Shown here piece after piece: positions 1 through 9,549 of a DNA stretch of 64,000 nt (positions are counted from its first letter, which is position 1; each line of letters starts with the position of its first letter). The position numbers were made by a program, and so were the translations under genes. Under the pieces are notes generated by a model. The model made no database searches and had not been told where the DNA came from. It saw nothing but the letters and a program-made list of their open reading frames with translations. Origin of the DNA: G965267335 sp965267335 (lineage in GTDB: Bacteria; Bacteroidota; Bacteroidia; Cytophagales; JAAEPT01); the NCBI GenBank assembly GCA_965267335.1, contig OZ253953.1, forward strand, positions 868,001-932,000, written 5' to 3'.

Positions 1-2
1 GA

Positions 3-1040
3 CATGGTGATTGTACTCGCTGGATTTTGCAAGATGACTCAGGAAAGACTATAGGGAAGGTAGCAGCTTTCATTAATGAGAAAACAAAGAACTTCAAGGA
101 TAAAAAAGGGAATTCTTTTGCATTGGGAGGAATGGGTTTCTTCGATTGTATAGATGACAAAGAGGCTGCTTTTAAGCTTTTCGACACCTGTGCTGATTGG
201 CTGAAAGAAAGAGGTGTACAGGTGATGGAAGGCCCTGTGAACTTTGGGGAGAGAGATCAATGGTGGGGATTACTTATAGAGGGTTTTGACTTACCTCCGA
301 ACCTGAATATGCCATATAACTACCCATACTATCAGCAGCTTTTTGAAGATTATGGATTTAAAGAGTACTTTCAGCAGTATACCTACGCTCGAAAAATGGG
401 AGGTGGTATAGCGCCTGCTAACAGAGCTAAATGGGAAAGAATTAATTCTGACCCTGCTTATGAATTCAAGCAGCTGGATCCTAAAAACTTTGATAAGTAC
501 GTTGAAGATTTTCGCATCATTTACAATGCGGCTTGGGTGAAGCACGCTGGGATTGCCGAAATGACTACACTTCAAGCTAAGACTTTGTTCAAGCAAATGA
601 AGCCAATCATGGATCCACGTATCGCATTATACGCTTACTATAATGGGGAGCCGGTTGCTTTCTTCCTTATGATACCTGAAGCTAATCAGGTACTAAAGTA
701 TGCCAAAAATGGGAAGCTGGATTTATGGGCCAAGATTAAAATAGGTTGGTTCAGAAATATATTAAAGGCAAATAAAAAAGCACTTGGGTTGGTCTTTGGT
801 GTTGTTCCAGCGCATCAGGGCAAGGGAATGGAAGGGGCGCTTGCAGAGTACTGTAGGATTGTCAATTGTGATATTCTTAATCTACGGTATCCAGATATTG
901 AGTTGAATTGGATTGGTAGCTTCAACCCGAAAATGCTTCACGTATGCGAGCAATTAGAATTTGCAATCAAGAAAAGACACGCTACGCTTCGTTGCCCAAT
1001 CGATAAGTCAGTCGAAATCGAACCGCATCCGGATATTTAG
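3..1040 (+). CDS. GNAT-like N-acetyltransferase-fold protein, 5' end missing
   Basis: The reading frame is open from the first bases of the window, so the true start lies upstream and about 346 C-terminal residues are visible. The last third carries a GNAT-type acetyl-CoA loop (VVPAHQGKGMEGAL) after a central segment with alternating strands and helices, which is the reason for the family call. The substrate cannot be read from the sequence. It has no signal peptide in the visible part and is rich in aromatic residues. It ends 2 bp from the convergent protease gene, and no terminator hairpin separates them. Large two-lobed GNAT proteins of this kind are common and uncharacterised in Bacteroidota. 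The fold assignment is fairly safe; any specific function would be a guess. Confidence 0.6.
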   Translation, partial: HGDCTRWILQDDSGKTIGKVAAFINEKTKNFKDKKGNSFALGGMGFFDCIDDKEAAFKLFDTCADWLKERGVQVMEGPVNFGERDQWWGLLIEGFDLPPNLNMPYNYPYYQQLFEDYGFKEYFQQYTYARKMGGGIAPANRAKWERINSDPAYEFKQLDPKNFDKYVEDFRIIYNAAWVKHAGIAEMTTLQAKTLFKQMKPIMDPRIALYAYYNGEPVAFFLMIPEANQVLKYAKNGKLDLWAKIKIGWFRNILKANKKALGLVFGVVPAHQGKGMEGALAEYCRIVNCDILNLRYPDIELNWIGSFNPKMLHVCEQLEFAIKKRHATLRCPIDKSVEIEPHPDI

Positions 1041-1042
1041 CC

Positions 1043-3142
1043 TTATCGTACTACAAGTCTTTGCGTTACCACCCCCTTATTGGTGTGTATGGTAACCAGG
1101 TATATGCCGGAAGCAAGGTTTGAAATATCAATACTTATGTCTTTACTTGAAGTCCGATGTGTGGCAGCAGTTAACCCCAAAGCCGAAGAAATTTCAACCC
1201 TTTGAATGTCTGAGCCCTCACTCTTTATTTTTATCGACTTATCGGCAGGATTTGGGTAGAGGAAGATACCTAACGAGTTTACGGCTGGATCGATACCGGT
1301 GACTGATGATTCCTTCATTACCGGGAATATCGCCATAGAGATATTGATTTGCCAGCTAAAGGCATCGCTAAATGGTGCCCAGGAATTATCACTGAACTGC
1401 TCCCACGCTGTAGTGGGTGTGGTTTCCCCATCTGCATTGGCATAAAGGCCTACGAAGTTATCGGCAATAGAGCCGTCATAGTCCATGGTAAAACCAACAA
1501 AAAAGTCATCGGTCACATTAACCGGACTATCCCAGGTGACAGTGGTTGTATCAAAATTACCAACATCCGTTACGATATCACTTATTAAGAGGTCTTTTGA
1601 GGCCAGTTCAGTTCCTGGTTCACCAGTAGAACCATCCCATATTTTACAAACTATTTTACGACCAGGTGTGGTGTTATTGGCATCAGCAAAGTAATATTTT
1701 GTTGAAATGATTTGGTCATAGGGATTGATTTGTTCAAAAAACTCGGCTTTTCCAATGTCATAAAAATCATTGTGCCCCGTAATGTAGCCCGGGCCTCCTG
1801 GATTGGGGTGCATGGTGTTGGTTCCATTATTGTAGTTCTCCGTATACAAATAACATTCCGGAGCTTCAATCACTTCAATGTAATCTGTAATTGTCAATGT
1901 GCTATCACCATTGGCATTCGTAGCTACAAGTGTGACATCATAGGTTCCAACGGAGTTATAGGTAACAATAGGATCCTCATCGGATGATGATGAAGGTGTA
2001 CCTCCTGCAAAGGTCCAATGCCACGAAGTAGCTCCCGCTGCCAAAGAGAAAAACTCGACATCACCTCCTACAATCACCTCAGTTTTGTTAGATGTGAAGT
2101 TGGTGTAAGGGACTTCAGTGCCATCGCCTAGTCCATTTGAGGATTGCAGAGGCAGTCGGAATCCGTCCAGTACTGTTCGCATTTTATCTGCCTGTTGTTG
2201 GGTAAACAAATTCATGCAGCCATCATCAGCGTAATCCATATAGTTCTGAATCATTCTGTCACCTGCACCTGTACATTGCTCACCTGGCCCGTTGCAGCTA
2301 TTGTCTACATCAGCATAGAACTCCCCATCGCAATTAGGTGTATCCGTATGGCCATCATCATCATCACAATCACCATCACCCCAGGTATGGTACAGCCCCA
2401 ACCAGTGTCCCACTTCATGGGTGCCTGGCCTTCCCAGGTCATAGGGATGTGAGGTTGTGCCCCCGGTACCTACATAGCGGTAATCGAGAACTATACCATC
2501 GGTAGAGGCATCACCTCCGGGGAATTGCGCAAACCCTTGCACTCCACTACTTCCCATATCACATACCCATATGTTGAGGTATCGATCTCGGTCCCAAATA
2601 TCAACACCACCGGTGGCACTGGATTTCATATTGTCAAAATCCGGATTAAAAGGAGCTGATCCCGTCACAGTTCTTGTGATACCGCTGGTAGGTAATCCAT
2701 CAGGATCGAGTGTTGCCAATTGGAATTCGATTTTTGAGTCGGCAGCAACCGACTGAAACGCAACGGGAGTATTGGTAGTATCCGCATTCTGTCTTCTGAA
2801 GTCTTCAGTTAGTATTTCAATTTGGGATTCAATTTGTGCATCGGATATATTAGTACCCGATCCTATCGATTCACCGGAATGGATCACATGAACAACTACT
2901 GGGATAGTTACAACCTCTATTGATGCTGTTTTTGAGTTTTTTTGTGCGGTTTTGGTGTAGCTGTTGAGAGATTTAAGAAAATTTTCATGTGCCGGATTCT
3001 TTTCGAACAACATTTGATTATGCGCTGTTGTGCCGCAGATTCTGTGCTGTTTTGATCCATGCGCTGCTTCATACTTGCTTATCTGGGCAAAACCATGTAA
3101 ACCCATGCAGGCGAATAGTACAATGAAGAATAGTGGTTTCAT
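1043..3142 (-). CDS. Secreted M43 (pappalysin-like) zinc metalloprotease with PKD and T9SS sorting domains
   Basis: This is a 699-residue exported protease. A signal peptide (FIVLFACMGLHGFAQ) is followed by a pappalysin-type catalytic domain with the extended zinc motif HEVGHWLGLYH starting at His242, where the third ligand is the final His. A PKD-like beta-sandwich follows at about residues 345-425, then a jelly-roll-like region, and a C-terminal type A T9SS sorting domain (FLYPNPADKSIKI ... QRLVVR). The protein is therefore expected to cross the outer membrane through the T9SS and be released or anchored at the surface. Its peptide substrate is unknown. A TATTTTTG box on the minus strand lies about 20 nt before the ATG and may be its promoter. 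It converges on the GNAT-like gene. Confidence 0.9.
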   Translation of the reverse strand: MKPLFFIVLFACMGLHGFAQISKYEAAHGSKQHRICGTTAHNQMLFEKNPAHENFLKSLNSYTKTAQKNSKTASIEVVTIPVVVHVIHSGESIGSGTNISDAQIESQIEILTEDFRRQNADTTNTPVAFQSVAADSKIEFQLATLDPDGLPTSGITRTVTGSAPFNPDFDNMKSSATGGVDIWDRDRYLNIWVCDMGSSGVQGFAQFPGGDASTDGIVLDYRYVGTGGTTSHPYDLGRPGTHEVGHWLGLYHTWGDGDCDDDDGHTDTPNCDGEFYADVDNSCNGPGEQCTGAGDRMIQNYMDYADDGCMNLFTQQQADKMRTVLDGFRLPLQSSNGLGDGTEVPYTNFTSNKTEVIVGGDVEFFSLAAGATSWHWTFAGGTPSSSSDEDPIVTYNSVGTYDVTLVATNANGDSTLTITDYIEVIEAPECYLYTENYNNGTNTMHPNPGGPGYITGHNDFYDIGKAEFFEQINPYDQIISTKYYFADANNTTPGRKIVCKIWDGSTGEPGTELASKDLLISDIVTDVGNFDTTTVTWDSPVNVTDDFFVGFTMDYDGSIADNFVGLYANADGETTPTTAWEQFSDNSWAPFSDAFSWQINISMAIFPVMKESSVTGIDPAVNSLGIFLYPNPADKSIKIKSEGSDIQRVEISSALGLTAATHRTSSKDISIDISNLASGIYLVTIHTNKGVVTQRLVVR

Positions 3143-3271
3143 ATTATAAGGTTGGCAGTATTCAAAAATAGGCAGAAACCTAATATACGATTTTTTTTGA
3201 ATTCATATTCTGGCGTTAGAACCAAATTTATACAATATTTGCTGGCTCAAACAATCAAAAACCGTTAGAAT

Positions 3272-4195
3272 ATGAGCCTATTAGTCGTTGGATCTGTTGC
3301 CTTTGATGCTATTGAAACTCCGTTTGGTAAGACAGACAAAATTATTGGAGGAGCTGCTACTTATATTTCTCTGGCAGCAACCTATTTCTGTGAAAAAGCA
3401 AATCTGGTTGCAGTTGTGGGGGGTGATTTTCCTAAGGCTGATATCAAACTTTTGGAGAACCATGGAGTTGATACTGAAGGTCTCCAGGTTGAGGAGCATG
3501 AAAAATCGTTTTTCTGGTCAGGAAGGTATCACAATGACATGAATACACGTGATACGTTGGTTACAGAGCTTAACGTATTGGCTAATTTTGACCCGGTTAT
3601 TCCGGAAAGTTATCAGAATTGTGAGTACCTCATGTTAGGTAATCTTGCGCCTGATTTACAGCGTTCGGTCATTGAGAGATTGAATAAGCGTCCTAAGCTC
3701 ATTGTTATGGATACCATGAACTTTTGGATGGAAGTGGCTTTGGATGAGCTAAAGAAAACCATCAAAATGGTCGACCTACTTTCTATCAATGATGAAGAAG
3801 CAAGATTGCTTTCTGGCGAGTACTCTTTAGTGAAGGCAGCTAAAAAAATCATGAAGATGGGGCCTGACTACCTGATCATTAAAAAGGGAGAGCATGGAGC
3901 ATTATTATTTCATGAAAACCATGTGTTTTTCGCTCCGGCATTACCTCTTGAAGATGTATTTGATCCTACTGGCGCTGGAGATACTTTTGCTGGTGGCTTT
4001 ATTGGTTACATTGCCAGTACGGGTGATGTATCTTTTGCAAATATGAAAAGGGCAGTTATTTATGGTTCGGCAATGGCCTCTTTTTGTGTTGAGAAATTCG
4101 GAACGGAGCGATTGGTTAATTTGCCTCAGCGAGAGTTAAATGATAGGCTGCAGGAATTTGTCGACCTGATTCAGTTTGAGATTGATTTGAGTTAA
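3272..4195 (+). CDS. PfkB-family carbohydrate/nucleoside kinase
   Basis: This 307-residue cytoplasmic kinase has the ribokinase/PfkB fold. The N-terminal substrate motif (GGAATYISLAA, about residues 27-37) and the C-terminal signature DPTGAGDTFAGG (about residues 230-241, with the catalytic Asp in GAGD) are both intact, so it should phosphorylate a sugar or nucleoside hydroxyl with ATP. The specificity (adenosine, ribose, fructose or other) cannot be settled; close Bacteroidota relatives are usually annotated only as sugar kinase. Length is normal for the family. The ATG at 3272 starts directly with the first beta strand (LLVVGSVAFD), which supports it. Its 3' end overlaps the convergent TerB-like gene by 4 bp. 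Confidence 0.88.
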   Translation: MSLLVVGSVAFDAIETPFGKTDKIIGGAATYISLAATYFCEKANLVAVVGGDFPKADIKLLENHGVDTEGLQVEEHEKSFFWSGRYHNDMNTRDTLVTELNVLANFDPVIPESYQNCEYLMLGNLAPDLQRSVIERLNKRPKLIVMDTMNFWMEVALDELKKTIKMVDLLSINDEEARLLSGEYSLVKAAKKIMKMGPDYLIIKKGEHGALLFHENHVFFAPALPLEDVFDPTGAGDTFAGGFIGYIASTGDVSFANMKRAVIYGSAMASFCVEKFGTERLVNLPQRELNDRLQEFVDLIQFEIDLS

Positions 4196-4599
4196 TTCAT
4201 ATATTTCTTGATGATATTGAGTAAGGTATCATCAGGGATGGGTTTTCCAACATACTTCCTTGCAACTCCTAGAAATTCTTTGAGCATCATATCATTGAAT
4301 CCAAGTAGTCTTCCGACTGTAAGGAAAAGCTTTTCTTCATCCTCATTAATGTTGCCATCAATTTTCATAGCAAAGAAGATATCGTAAACAATGGTCATGC
4401 GAGCGACTTCTGTTTTGGGTAACTCATATCCAATATTGGTAGGGTTCTCTTTTAACTCATCTACATCCTGATCTGTAAGACCTAACCTAGCCGCAACATT
4501 GTATATGAATCGCCTTTCAAAATCGTGCTCGGAATTATCGGCATCCATCATCATCATTACGGTGAGAAGGTGACTTTTTCTTTTTTCGAGATCTTGCAT
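4192..4599 (-). CDS. TerB-like fold protein
   Basis: This is a 135-residue, all-helical, acidic cytoplasmic protein. It has two repeated segments in which a helix is followed by an acidic loop (MDADNSEHDFERRF near residue 18 and DGNINEDEEKLF near residue 78). This pattern is typical of the TerB/DjlA N-terminal superfamily, which has been linked to metal-ion stress and membrane-associated signalling. The tellurite-resistance label of the family says little about function here, because no other ter genes are nearby. It overlaps the end of the PfkB kinase gene and lies about 40 bp downstream of the divergent space before the M61 peptidase, so it could be cotranscribed with neither or be a short monocistron. 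Confidence 0.55.
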   Translation of the reverse strand: MQDLEKRKSHLLTVMMMMDADNSEHDFERRFIYNVAARLGLTDQDVDELKENPTNIGYELPKTEVARMTIVYDIFFAMKIDGNINEDEEKLFLTVGRLLGFNDMMLKEFLGVARKYVGKPIPDDTLLNIIKKYMN

Positions 4600-4639
4600 G
4601 AGTCAGTTATTAAGTAGAATTAGAATTGTATTATACTAT

Positions 4640-6301
4640 CTATTTACGATACAACCAGTAATTTTTTAGTTTTTCTTGACCGGGACTAGTCTCAGTTAAC
4701 GGCTTGATCCTAAACTGTTTTAAATGGTCCTTGGTTGTGGCCGTTAGGGTTTTTGTTTGGTCAATGCCGTTCCTGGAGTATTCTATCACACACTTAGAAG
4801 AGGTGATTTCAATATTGTTTACTATGTCTCCTGGCATGAGAGTTCCGAATGAAGGAGAGTCTGGCTCAACTTTAATGATACGTCTGTGTTTACCGTGTTC
4901 TGATATACGAAAGCCGAAATCTCTTTCATTTGGAACTGTGTTGCTTGCTGCAGAAATTTCAAACCCGACCATTGATAGAAGGTCATTCAATTCATTTTCG
5001 ATTGGCTCTTTGCCGAAAATGTATTTTGATAAGTACTCCTCAATGGTTGGTCCTTCAAGGTATTTGTATAAAATTCTCTTGTAGTCACTGATTGTGTAGC
5101 CCCTGGATTGGTCGCCAAATTCTTCCCACATATCCTGCATGACATTGTCAAGGCTCATTGTACCTGTACTCTCAATCATAATCTTCAGGTCAAGTATGAG
5201 TGCAGTGAGCATTCCTTTTGTGTAAATGGATACTCCACGGTATGGAGGTTGGTTTTTGTAGCCGTCCAGCCAAAGGTCAATCGATGATTCGGTTAGAGAG
5301 CTTTTATGACGTCCGGGGTTTTCAAGATGTCGCTGGAGTGATCTCGAAATCTCAAATAAATATTCTTCCTCAGAAAACGCATTGGCTCGGATCAGCATCA
5401 GATCACCGTAGTAGGTCGTTATACCTTCTGTGATAAACCCGGTTTGGTAGTAGCATTCTTTGGAAAAGTCATAGGGAAGCAACTCTGCGGGCCTGATGCG
5501 CGTCACATTCCAGCAGTGGAAGAGTTCATGGGAAGATACGCCTAGAAGTTCTTTATAAAGTTTTCTGTCATTCAGCTCGGTTGCAGGACCGATTGTGATC
5601 ACCGTGGAGTTCTTATGTTCAACACCGTGGTAATGCCGGTAAGGTAGTGCCTGAATCATGAACTTAAAGTTATTTGCCGGAAAACCTCCAAACATAGCAG
5701 TCTGGACTTCAGTAAATGCAACGAAGTCGTTAATTACTTGTTCTGATGGTTGGTAGTCACCGTGAATAACGAATTCAAATGTTGTGTCACCTACCATATA
5801 TGACGTGGTTTTCAGTGAGTTGCTCGCAAATACCGGACTGTCGACCAATGTCTGAAAATTGGGGGCAGTGATTTCACCACCCGAGTTGCCGAGTGAGCAT
5901 TGTATGTTATAATCGGTTGGTAAATCCAGGTGTACGATACAAGCCTGATCCTCAAAATCAGGTCGATATAGCAACAAGTTTATGAAGTTGATGTACACCT
6001 GTTCATCATCTACCCATGAATTGCCAGCATCCATTCGGGCGGCATAATAATCGTATTCAATGGCTACCGTGTTATTGTTGAGTTCGGTCAGTTTCCAGGT
6101 ATTACGGGTTTCCTTTTCCGGGATGCAATCAATTCCTGAGACATTGGTAATATTCGCAGCATAGTCTGTCAGTTCATATCGTCCTGGTCGCCATGCCGGA
6201 AGTTGCAGGAGTATTTTGCCCTCTTTACCAATATCAAGGGTCATTTTTATGTGTAAGGTCTGCGGCTGCGTAGACACTTTACTGATATAGTAATGTATCA
6301 T
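4640..6301 (-). CDS. M61 glycyl-aminopeptidase family protease with PDZ domain
   Basis: This 553-residue protein has an N-terminal immunoglobulin-like M61 domain (about residues 1-160). The catalytic domain has the zinc motif HELFHCWN beginning at His258 and a downstream Glu in FITEGITTYYGD (about residue 290) as third ligand, and a C-terminal PDZ-like region (about residues 455-530) contains the ...SPSFGTLMPGDIVNNIE block. Family members cleave N-terminal glycine or broad peptides; the exact specificity is not visible. There is no clear signal peptide, so it is probably cytoplasmic, unlike many secreted relatives; a longer upstream start is not available because the preceding 130 bp are A/T-rich and non-coding. 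It is transcribed away from the rpmH promoter. Confidence 0.87.
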   Translation of the reverse strand: MIHYYISKVSTQPQTLHIKMTLDIGKEGKILLQLPAWRPGRYELTDYAANITNVSGIDCIPEKETRNTWKLTELNNNTVAIEYDYYAARMDAGNSWVDDEQVYINFINLLLYRPDFEDQACIVHLDLPTDYNIQCSLGNSGGEITAPNFQTLVDSPVFASNSLKTTSYMVGDTTFEFVIHGDYQPSEQVINDFVAFTEVQTAMFGGFPANNFKFMIQALPYRHYHGVEHKNSTVITIGPATELNDRKLYKELLGVSSHELFHCWNVTRIRPAELLPYDFSKECYYQTGFITEGITTYYGDLMLIRANAFSEEEYLFEISRSLQRHLENPGRHKSSLTESSIDLWLDGYKNQPPYRGVSIYTKGMLTALILDLKIMIESTGTMSLDNVMQDMWEEFGDQSRGYTISDYKRILYKYLEGPTIEEYLSKYIFGKEPIENELNDLLSMVGFEISAASNTVPNERDFGFRISEHGKHRRIIKVEPDSPSFGTLMPGDIVNNIEITSSKCVIEYSRNGIDQTKTLTATTKDHLKQFRIKPLTETSPGQEKLKNYWLYRK

Positions 6302-6376
6302 ATCACTAAATTTGCAGTATTGTTTTTATAATAGCCACCCTATTGAAGAAAAATAGTTAGTAAAACATTTTCAATA

Positions 6377-6408
6377 TTTGGTATTGACTATAAGCAATAC
6401 TATCTTTG
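6377..6408 (+). promoter_or_regulatory. Bacteroidota-type sigma promoter of rpmH-rnpA
   Basis: TTTG at 6377-6380 is followed after 20 nt by TATCTTTG at 6401-6408. This matches the Bacteroidota primary sigma-factor pattern (TTTG, about 20 nt, TAnnTTTG), and it is the best two-box match in the window. Transcription would begin about 6 nt downstream, giving a leader of roughly 18 nt before the rpmH ATG. Confidence 0.75.
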
Positions 6409-6432
6409 CGGTCCGTTAAAAATTCTTGAAAG

Positions 6433-6588
6433 ATGAAAAGGACATTTCAGCCTTCGAATAGAAAAAGAAAAAACAAGCATGGATTCAGAGAGAGAATGAG
6501 TACTGCGTCTGGACGTGCTGTGCTTGCGAGAAGAAGAGCAAAAGGGAGAAAAAAATTATCTGTTTCCAGCGAGAAGCGAGGTAGGTAA
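6433..6588 (+). CDS. rpmH: 50S ribosomal protein L34
   Basis: A short frame encodes 51 residues starting MKRTFQPSNRKRKNKHGFRE and continuing with RMSTASGRAVLARRRAKGRK, the diagnostic L34 sequence. L34 is a small, highly basic protein of the large ribosomal subunit. The ATG at 6433 lies about 25 nt after the TATCTTTG box. The gene has the usual short C-terminal extension (LSVSSEKRGR) seen in Bacteroidota. It is followed 27 bp later by rnpA, the classical rpmH-rnpA pairing. Dna replication genes (dnaA, dnaN) that neighbour rpmH in many other phyla are absent here, so this is not evidence for an origin. Confidence 0.97.
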   Translation: MKRTFQPSNRKRKNKHGFRERMSTASGRAVLARRRAKGRKKLSVSSEKRGR

Positions 6589-6615
6589 TTTTTCCGTAAT
6601 ATCGTTCATTGCTTT

Positions 6616-7014
6616 ATGAACGCACCTGCGGACCAAATTGATCGGAGACTTCGTAAGTCAGAAATCTTAAGAAGTAAAAAGACTATAAAGGAGCTTTTTA
6701 GTAAAGGCTCCTCTTTTTATATACACCCATTTCGGGTCAAATTTTTGGGGTCGGCTGCTGAGTCGCCTACCCAAATTCTCGTCACTGTACCCAAGAAGCT
6801 ATTCAAAAGAGCGGTTGATCGGAATCAACTGAAGCGAAGGATAAAGGAAGCTTACCGGTTAAATAAATTTTTGCTTGCTCAGAACTCACCACAGAGGCCG
6901 GAGTATCTTGCAATTATATACACCGACAAGGAAAAAATTGACTTTGAAATCATTCAAAAAAAACTAATTTTAATACTTCAGCGTTTAATAAACGATCAGG
7001 GGAATAAAAGCTAG
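6616..7014 (+). CDS. rnpA: Ribonuclease P protein component
   Basis: This 132-residue basic protein is the protein subunit of RNase P, which helps the catalytic RNA bind precursor tRNA and remove the 5' leader. The RNR signature helix KRAVDRNQLKRRIKEAYR (about residues 69-86) and the upstream strand QILVTVPKKLF are intact. The ATG at 6616 is 27 bp after the rpmH stop and gives a normal family length. It is presumably cotranscribed with rpmH from the 6377-6408 promoter. The gene frequently found next (yidD or the membrane insertase) is not here; instead a CtpA-type protease follows after 64 bp. Confidence 0.95.
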   Translation: MNAPADQIDRRLRKSEILRSKKTIKELFSKGSSFYIHPFRVKFLGSAAESPTQILVTVPKKLFKRAVDRNQLKRRIKEAYRLNKFLLAQNSPQRPEYLAIIYTDKEKIDFEIIQKKLILILQRLINDQGNKS

Positions 7015-7078
7015 CATACTTTTTGACTCTTACTAGAAAGGCCCTCTACCCGGCTCAGTCTTAATAAAATGGAATGGT

Positions 7079-8728
7079 ATGAAAATGAAGTATTTGATTA
7101 AAGTATTATGTGGGCTCACTTTGTTTGGTGTAGTATCCTTTGATTTACCATCGGATAAACATTTTGAGATCACTAAAAACATTGAAATTTTCACTTCGGT
7201 GTATGCTGAAGTAAATAAGTATTATGTTGATGACATCAATCCGAGTACGTTCATGAAAACCGGAATTGATGCAATGCTCGAGTCTCTTGACCCTTACACC
7301 AATTATATTCCAGAAGATGCTATAGAAGACTATCGCTTTCTTTCTACCGGTCAGTACGGAGGCATAGGATCAATTATTGGAAAAAGAAATGGCAAATCTT
7401 ATATACTCATGCCATACGAGGGGTTTCCAGCGCATAAGGCTGGCTTAAAGATAGGTGATGTACTCTTGAAAGTAGATGACGAGGATGTCACAGGAATGAC
7501 GACATCGGAGATTAGCAAGCTGCTCAAAGGTGAGGCAGGAAAGGTAGTACGAGTAACGATTGAGCGCTATGGTCAGGCAGAGCCAATGGAGTTTACCCTT
7601 ACCAGGGAGAAGATCAAAGTTAAGAATGTTCCTTATTATGGTATGGTCACTGATGATGTTGGCTACCTTAAGTTGAAGGACTTTACCAGGGATGCTTCCA
7701 AGGAGGTGAAGAATGCTATTGTGGAGCTCAAGGAACAGGGAGCAAAAAATATCATTGTTGATTTGAGAGGAAATCCAGGAGGTTTATTGATCGAGGCTAT
7801 TAGTATTGCTAATCTATTCATCGATAAGGGCAAAGAAGTTGTTAGCACTAAAGGAAAAGTAGACCGCTGGAATACTACCTATAACGCAAGAAATTATCCG
7901 CTGGACACTGAAATACCGGTGGTTGTACTTACCAGTAGCAGGAGTGCTTCGGCATCTGAAATTGTATCAGGGGTTATTCAGGATTATGACCGGGGCGTTT
8001 TGATCGGACAAAGAACTTTCGGTAAAGGACTTGTACAGGCAACCAAGCCTACGGCTTACAATACTCAGGTTAAGATTACTACCGCTAAATATTACATCCC
8101 AAGCGGACGTTGTATTCAGGCCATTGACTATAGCAACAGAAATGATGATGGTAGTGTAGGGAAAATTCCTGATTCACTAAGAAAAGAGTTCAAAACAATG
8201 GCTGGCAGGCCGGTTTTTGATGGAGGTGGAGTACTTCCCGATATAGTACTGGAGCCTACCCAATGGTCGGATTTGGCTAAAACCTTATATAACGAGAACT
8301 ACCTTTTTGACTATGTCAATGAGTTTGTTGCTGGGAAAGATACACTGGTTTCTCCAAAGGAATTCGCACTCACGGATGCCGATTATGATGATTTTCTTAG
8401 TTGGTTAAATAAAAAAGAGTTTGACCATCAGTCACCACTTGCCAAGAGCTTTGATAAATGGAAAGAAACGGTGGAAAAAGATTCTCTGATCGATCTCGAT
8501 GCAGAAATGCAAGCTATTGCAGACAAGCTAAAAACCGATATGAAAAAAGAGTTAAAGGTTTATAAAAATGAGATAAGAGAATTATTGGAAGAGGAAATAA
8601 TTAGCCGATTTTACTTCAGGCAGGGAATTGTGGAGGCATCTTTTGATGATGACCAGGAAATTCTGGCTGCGGTTAAGCTTTTCAAAAACCCAGAACGCTA
8701 CAAAGAGATTCTCAAGGCACAAGAATGA
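7079..8728 (+). CDS. S41 family C-terminal-processing protease (CtpA type)
   Basis: This 549-residue exported serine protease has an N-terminal hydrophobic signal segment (about residues 5-21), a PDZ domain (about residues 90-165, with the carboxylate loop near YGGIGSIIG) and a peptidase S41 domain. The catalytic dyad is visible: Ser291 in SRSASASEIV and Lys316 in TFGKGLVQ, at the family's normal 25-residue spacing. It is expected to act in the periplasm on C-termini of envelope proteins. A C-terminal helical tail (about residues 420-549) is typical of the Bacteroidota version. A second ATG two codons later (7085) is equally possible as the start. It overlaps the following permease gene by 4 bp (ATGA), so the two are translationally coupled. 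Confidence 0.93.
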   Translation: MKMKYLIKVLCGLTLFGVVSFDLPSDKHFEITKNIEIFTSVYAEVNKYYVDDINPSTFMKTGIDAMLESLDPYTNYIPEDAIEDYRFLSTGQYGGIGSIIGKRNGKSYILMPYEGFPAHKAGLKIGDVLLKVDDEDVTGMTTSEISKLLKGEAGKVVRVTIERYGQAEPMEFTLTREKIKVKNVPYYGMVTDDVGYLKLKDFTRDASKEVKNAIVELKEQGAKNIIVDLRGNPGGLLIEAISIANLFIDKGKEVVSTKGKVDRWNTTYNARNYPLDTEIPVVVLTSSRSASASEIVSGVIQDYDRGVLIGQRTFGKGLVQATKPTAYNTQVKITTAKYYIPSGRCIQAIDYSNRNDDGSVGKIPDSLRKEFKTMAGRPVFDGGGVLPDIVLEPTQWSDLAKTLYNENYLFDYVNEFVAGKDTLVSPKEFALTDADYDDFLSWLNKKEFDHQSPLAKSFDKWKETVEKDSLIDLDAEMQAIADKLKTDMKKELKVYKNEIRELLEEEIISRFYFRQGIVEASFDDDQEILAAVKLFKNPERYKEILKAQE

Positions 8729-9549
8729 TCTACGCCCTACTATTTGGAGCCGGATTATTAGGAGGGTTCCTTTCAGGGCTGCTGGGAATCGGGGGCGGAC
8801 TTGTCTACATTTTTGTTCTGGGTGAGGCCTTCGCCTTATTTGGCATGAGCGAGGAAATAGTGCATCAGTTTATCATTGCCAATTCATTTTTCGCCATGAT
8901 GTTTTCCTCTCTTGCGGCCAATATCAATCTAATCAAAGCCAAAGAGTTCTATTTTAAGCAAGTCTTATTCGTTGGAATTTTCAGTATCCTGATAGCCACT
9001 ATTATTCAGGAATTGTTTGTCAATACTGATTACTATAAGAAAATTCATTTTGACTTTTTTCTGTTAGCGGTCGTAATTGTTATGCTCGTCAAGATGTTTC
9101 TTAGAAGAAGATCGAAAAGGGAAGATGTTGAAACGGATCAGATTAGTTCGTTTAAATACATAATAAGTGGACTTTCGGGAGGAATCGTTGCTACTTTATC
9201 TGGCATGGGTGGTGGAGTTATTACTGTTCCTATTCTTCATGGGTTTTGTAGATTGGATTACAAAGTATCAAGATCGATTTCACTTGGTGTAATTTTTCTT
9301 ACAGCCGTATTCATAACCTTTTTGAATCTGGTAGGTAAGGCCCCGGAATCTAATATTCCTCATACTTATGGCTATATCGTAGCTCAGTTTTCATTGCCCA
9401 TGGTCGTTGGGGTGCTTATTATGGCTCCAATTGGAGTCAAGGTGAGTCGTAAAATGAAGTCCTCAACCGTTTCCTTAATATATATCATCTTTCTACTTTT
9501 GTTCTTTATAAAAAAAGTAGTTGAATTAATACATGGCCTTAATTCTTAG
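8725..9549 (+). CDS. TauE/SafE (TSUP) family permease
   Basis: This 274-residue integral membrane protein has about eight hydrophobic helices arranged as two homologous halves, each opening with a glycine-rich signature (GLLGGFLSGLLGIGGGLVYI near residue 7 and GLSGGIVATLSGMGGGVITV near residue 148). These repeats are diagnostic of the TauE/SafE family, whose members export sulfite, sulfoacetate or other organosulfur anions, but the substrate here is unknown. It overlaps the upstream protease by 4 bp and the downstream tsaB by 17 bp, so it belongs to a tight operon with no obvious shared pathway. Confidence 0.9.
   Translation: MIYALLFGAGLLGGFLSGLLGIGGGLVYIFVLGEAFALFGMSEEIVHQFIIANSFFAMMFSSLAANINLIKAKEFYFKQVLFVGIFSILIATIIQELFVNTDYYKKIHFDFFLLAVVIVMLVKMFLRRRSKREDVETDQISSFKYIISGLSGGIVATLSGMGGGVITVPILHGFCRLDYKVSRSISLGVIFLTAVFITFLNLVGKAPESNIPHTYGYIVAQFSLPMVVGVLIMAPIGVKVSRKMKSSTVSLIYIIFLLLFFIKKVVELIHGLNS

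Noticed and set aside
291..596. 101-codon antisense frame inside the GNAT-like gene
   Set aside because: No start context or recognisable domain; the plus-strand frame is better supported.
3190..3271. Promoter for the PfkB kinase
   Set aside because: The AATATTTG-like box has a mismatch at a key position and no properly spaced TTTG box upstream.
6377..7014. Chromosomal origin suspected because of rpmH-rnpA
   Set aside because: No dnaA, dnaN, gidA or DnaA-box cluster is visible; in this phylum rpmH is often not next to the origin.
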